Shown here: positions 19,397 to 22,494 of the stretch, piece after piece | How positions within the stretch are numbered: the first letter of the stretch is position 1 | Layout: every line of letters begins with the position of its first letter | Origin: Bigelowiella natans CCMP2755 | Lineage: Eukaryota; Cercozoa; Chlorarachniophyceae | Assembly (NCBI GenBank): GCA_000320545.1 | Contig: ADNK01001815.1 | Span: 35,001 to 57,494 of the forward strand | Reading direction: 5' to 3' | Length of the DNA stretch: 22,494 nt | The notes under the pieces: generated by a model | Database searches by the model: none | What the model was told of the DNA's origin: nothing | Seen by the model: only the letters and a program-made list of their open reading frames with translations | Program-made: the position numbers and the translations under genes

Positions 19397-22300
19397 TCAA
19401 TCAAGATTCTCTCCAGCTGCATTCAGCGCATCATCAGCCTCCTCTTCTATTGTTCTAATGGCTGCTGCACCTGGCAAAGCACTTGCCCGTTGAGATACAT
19501 CTCCGTCTTTCCTGTTGACTTTATTCACGCCAGTAGTGCTTGATAGTTCTGCTACCTCTGAGTTTCCATTCTTCATCTTCTCCTCTTCCTCATCCTCCTC
19601 CTCCTTATCACCTTTAAGCGCCTTATTCCCTCCTACGGTGGCACCATCGATACTACTACTGCAATTTTTGCAGTCATCGGTCTTGCAACTACTACCCGAA
19701 GCTATTGCTGCTGCTGCTGCTGGAGATGGTGAACGTTGCGATGATATCGTAGTCTCCTCTCCCCTACTTCCTCCTCCTCCTCCTCCTTGTGCTGTTATCA
19801 CTGTTGTGGTTGATGGAACAGAAGCCGCCATCATCATCTCAGCAGCAACGTCTGGATTCTTCGCTATTCCTACTATTTGACCACCATTACTGCTGTTGGC
19901 ATCATCAGTGGAAGGAGCACTATGAACACCAGCCGCAACACCTGCGTCGTTGTCCTTTTTCTTCTCGGAAGCTGCTTTTTCTGACTGTGGTTCCCCATTC
20001 TTCATCTTCTCTTTGCTACTGTTGCCATTCTGCTGCTGCTGCTGCCCCCCCCCCCCCTTTTGGTTCTCCGCTAGTCCATTCGTCTGTTCCTCCTCTTTCT
20101 TCGTCTCATTTTTATTCTTCAATGCTTCTAGAATCAGACGTTGCTGTTGTTGTTGTTGTTCTTCTTCTTCTTCTCTCTGCTGCAGTGCCTTGAGCTCCGC
20201 CTTGGCCTCAGCGACAACAGTATTGAGGTTTACAGGCTCGTTGATATTGTCCGGTACCACGAACTCCATGAGTTCTTCTGGGGGCGCCTTTGGAGTGGTT
20301 GGTGATGTGTCAAGACAGAAGACAGAGACACAAGAAAGACGAAGAGGAAGAAGAAGCAGAGAGAAGGGAGGAGTATAACGGCCTCAAGTGTTTGTGAGGC
20401 AGCAGCAGCTTTTGATTTTGGTTGGCGCCTTTCTCTTTGTCCCCCTCCCCCCCCTTCTATATCCTACATCCTTATATTTTTATCGTTGTCATTAATCTCG
20501 TGGTAGTTCTTCTTCTATATGTGGTCTGATCTCATCATCATCATCATCACCTGATAATCCATCGTTTTGTTGACTTTGAGAGGGCACTCTCCCAGAGTGA
20601 TGCCTTGCAGCATCGTGTAGGCCTCCTGAATAGCCATAGATGGATGGATGGTGCTCAGCACGAGTAGTACGTACTGTTTATCTTACGAAGTCTTGCTCTT
20701 GGAGGTGACATTACAATATGAGGAGGGGCATGATAACACTACTACTACTACTACTACTACCACTACTACTACTCCTACCAAGTTATCTCTGGCACATCGA
20801 AACTCAAGGAAGCAGAACCTCGAAGCTCCTTGCATGTGAATCTGAGGAGTTCCGAGGGTTGTTAGGAGAATGAAGGGGGTAAGGAGGTAAGGAGGAAGAG
20901 GCATTCGAGTTTCATTTAAAATGCGACAACGACGACGGCAAATAAAGCTAATTAAGAACATTTGCACATGCCGCTAATTATGACAGTGCTTCTAGGTGGA
21001 GAATTCCTGAATAACATCGTATTTAGCTAGCTGCCCTCAGAAGTATGCTATCGAATAGGAGAGAGGGATTGGATGATGATGCTGCTACTACTACCTCCTT
21101 CTTCTTCTTATACTACTACTGGTAGTAGTAGTAGTAGTAGTAGTTGTAGTAGTAGCACTATTGTTTTGGCACTAATAATAGCCTTACCTCAATGATAGGG
21201 TTCACTGTTTTCATTCCCAGATTCATCAAAACCTGATTGGTTTAACAACAACAGCGCTATGAGATCAAACTCTACTACCCCATCAACATATTCCTTCATT
21301 ATTACAACCATGGCCCGCGCTCCCCCCATCACTATGCTACTACATCTATTGCTTGATCATCTATCTCCCAGAGTTATCAGCGTCATCGTCGTCATCATCC
21401 TCATCATCCTCATCATCATCGTCTTCGTCGCTCGTCGTCATTGCAGCACTAAAACAGCCTCAAGCAGTACTACCGTGTTGAAGAATTCCAGAAGTGAGAG
21501 CTTATCGAGACCCACTGAGACAGGGAGGTTGCCAACGTAAAGCCTCCTCGAGGGGAGTGTTAGGTAGTATCGCTGCCATAGTGGGAACAACAACAACAAC
21601 AACAACAATAGGAAGAAGAAATGAGGGGCGCATATCATAGAATGAGAGGGATGGTCATTTACACAGCAGCAGCAGCCGCCAAGGGAGGTCATACATAATC
21701 ATAAAGATTCAGACTAGCGACAACGAATGTTAGTTGTCGTCTTAAATGACGCGAGTACGAGGGAAAGACGACGACAGCTCCTTCATAGTCATAATCCAAC
21801 AACCTGCCGAATCAAGGGCTTTTCTGCTATTTTCTTCTGGACGAGTTCAAACTCGCGCTGATTTACCGGTTCTAGAGCAACAAATAGCAGATTTCGTGTG
21901 TAAGAAATGAGCCACGAAGTAAGTAAATAATGAATTCTTGGTTACGTGTAGCTACTCTTTGCAGTGATGCAGTGATTGTCTCTCGCTGTCCCTAACAGCA
22001 GCCTCGAATTGTAACTTACTTTGTTGCTGCACATCTCCAAATTTTGACTGCCGCTTCTTCGAAGTTGCTGGATTCTTCTTCATCTCAACCGCTTCGCTCC
22101 CCCCCCCCCCGGTCACCACTTTCTCTTCTTCAGAGCTACTACTTGAAGAGTCATCATCGCTTGATGTATAGTCACGACGGCGTCGCTCCTGGCACCAGGG
22201 TGGATACCGATAGAAAAATCATGGATAGTCAATTAGCCGCCGACGAAGAGCATTGGGCGTAATAATGGGATATGGTTTAAAATCCTTACTCCCCCCCCCC

Positions 22301-22494
22301 CACCTTTGCACCCTACTCCTCTACTACGTTAACTTGCGTCTGCATAATGTTTCAACGTCTTCTGCATCAACATGGCCGCTCGCTTTTATAGACTTCTCAA
22401 TCGGCTTCTTTATATCCTCCACTTCATCGGACGTATGGTGGTGGCTTCAGCAACAATAACTAGCTGTTTATGTCGTGATTTACATTTGTCGTAT
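19397..22494 (-). CDS. U2AF large subunit (U2AF65)-like splicing factor with one RRM (5' partial)
   Basis: Likely nuclear pre-mRNA splicing factor that binds polypyrimidine tracts at 3' splice sites. Exons: 22444-22357 (3' border uncertain), 22188-22020, 21871-21804, 21572-21474, 21232-21188, 20841-20779, 20625-20551, 20287-19397; phases agree. Order of parts: acidic region; ERRRRDYTSSDDDSSSSSSE; Gly run; KKRQSKFGDV, placed where U2AF65 has its U2AF35-binding motif (…YWDVPP) but lacking Trp. Then an RRM of U2AF65-RRM1 type follows: RNP2 RRLYVGNLP, FFNT, LGMKTVNPI, RNP1-like RFCFLEFR, end LGECPLKVNKTMDYQ. After the RRM comes a 296-residue last exon, rich in Glu, Gln, Lys, Ser and Gly, ending GENLD and TGA. 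No second RRM or C-terminal UHM is visible. The start is beyond the right edge. Confidence 0.88.
20739..20778. repeat. TAC repeat abutting a U2AF-like donor
   Basis: On the coding (minus) strand the donor of exon 20841-20779 reads GTAGGAGTAGTAGTAG..., so the repeat begins at the splice site. Confidence 0.9.
22099..22110. repeat. C12 homopolymer inside a coding exon (codes for four Gly)
   Basis: Twelve C on the plus strand, read on the minus strand as GGG GGG GGG GGG in exon 22188-22020. Exactly this length keeps the exon open between the Ser/Glu stretch and KKRQSKFGDV. Confidence 0.85.

Noticed and set aside
19515-20378. Three plus-strand frames of 121-142 codons (Ser, Leu, Cys and Pro runs)
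   Set aside because: Antisense to the low-complexity last exon of the U2AF-like gene.
20551-20637. ATG at 20637 as a start codon for the U2AF-like gene
   Set aside because: The RRM starts upstream at 21545 and the exon fits best from 20625 (CAG/GAG acceptor), joining FLEFRCARDNL to EAYTMLQGI.
1-22494. CRISPR arrays, bacterial operons, tRNA or rRNA genes
   Set aside because: No spaced direct repeats of CRISPR type, no ribosome-binding pattern, and no tRNA or rRNA signature seen by eye; the periodic DNA is all microsatellite.

Overview
The window looks like nuclear DNA of an intron-dense eukaryote, most likely a protist or alga; I cannot name the lineage. The coding signal lies almost entirely in small exons with GT-AG borders whose phases agree. 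Introns and spacers are packed with microsatellites: CA/GT, AT, CT, TAG, GAT, GGA and long C runs. Plain long ORFs mislead here, because most of them are translated repeats. I rebuilt the genes by joining short homologous exon pieces by splice site and phase.

Layout, left to right. (1) Positions 72 to about 6900, minus strand: a myosin heavy chain. At least 21 small exons encode the first half of the motor (P-loop, switch I, switch II); the gene runs off the left edge. (2) 8291-8998, plus: three phase-consistent exons for an 89-residue acidic/basic protein, or the 5' exons of the next gene. (3) 9046-10538, plus: an NF-YA (CCAAT-binding) transcription factor in five exons. (4) 10539-11738: a microsatellite-poor convergent spacer rich in CATG/GCTAG palindromes. 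(5) 11739-15099, minus: a complete 14-exon SPOUT1/C9orf114-type RNA methyltransferase of 368 residues, with one GC-AG intron. (6) 15732-16687, plus: a three-exon basic protein of 245 residues with a UBA-like helix pattern and no family I recognise; it shares a divergent promoter region with the SPOUT1 gene. (7) 17007-18644, plus: a tentative 97-residue gene with a 1.2 kb repeat-filled intron. (8) 18645-19396: a second CATG-rich spacer. (9) 19397-22494, minus: a U2AF large-subunit-like splicing factor with an acidic/basic N-terminal part, one U2AF65-type RRM and a long low-complexity tail; its 5' end lies beyond the right edge.

The genes are ordinary housekeeping types (cytoskeleton, transcription, RNA methylation, splicing) and do not form a cluster with one function. 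The unusual features are the architecture and the protein variants: a myosin motor cut into 24-104 nt exons, microsatellites abutting splice sites, a duplicated 5' splice site, a translated 12-base G run, and a U2AF-like protein with a single RRM and no Trp in its expected U2AF35-binding motif. Limits: all joins are by eye, two links in the myosin chain are unresolved, and its start codon was not found.
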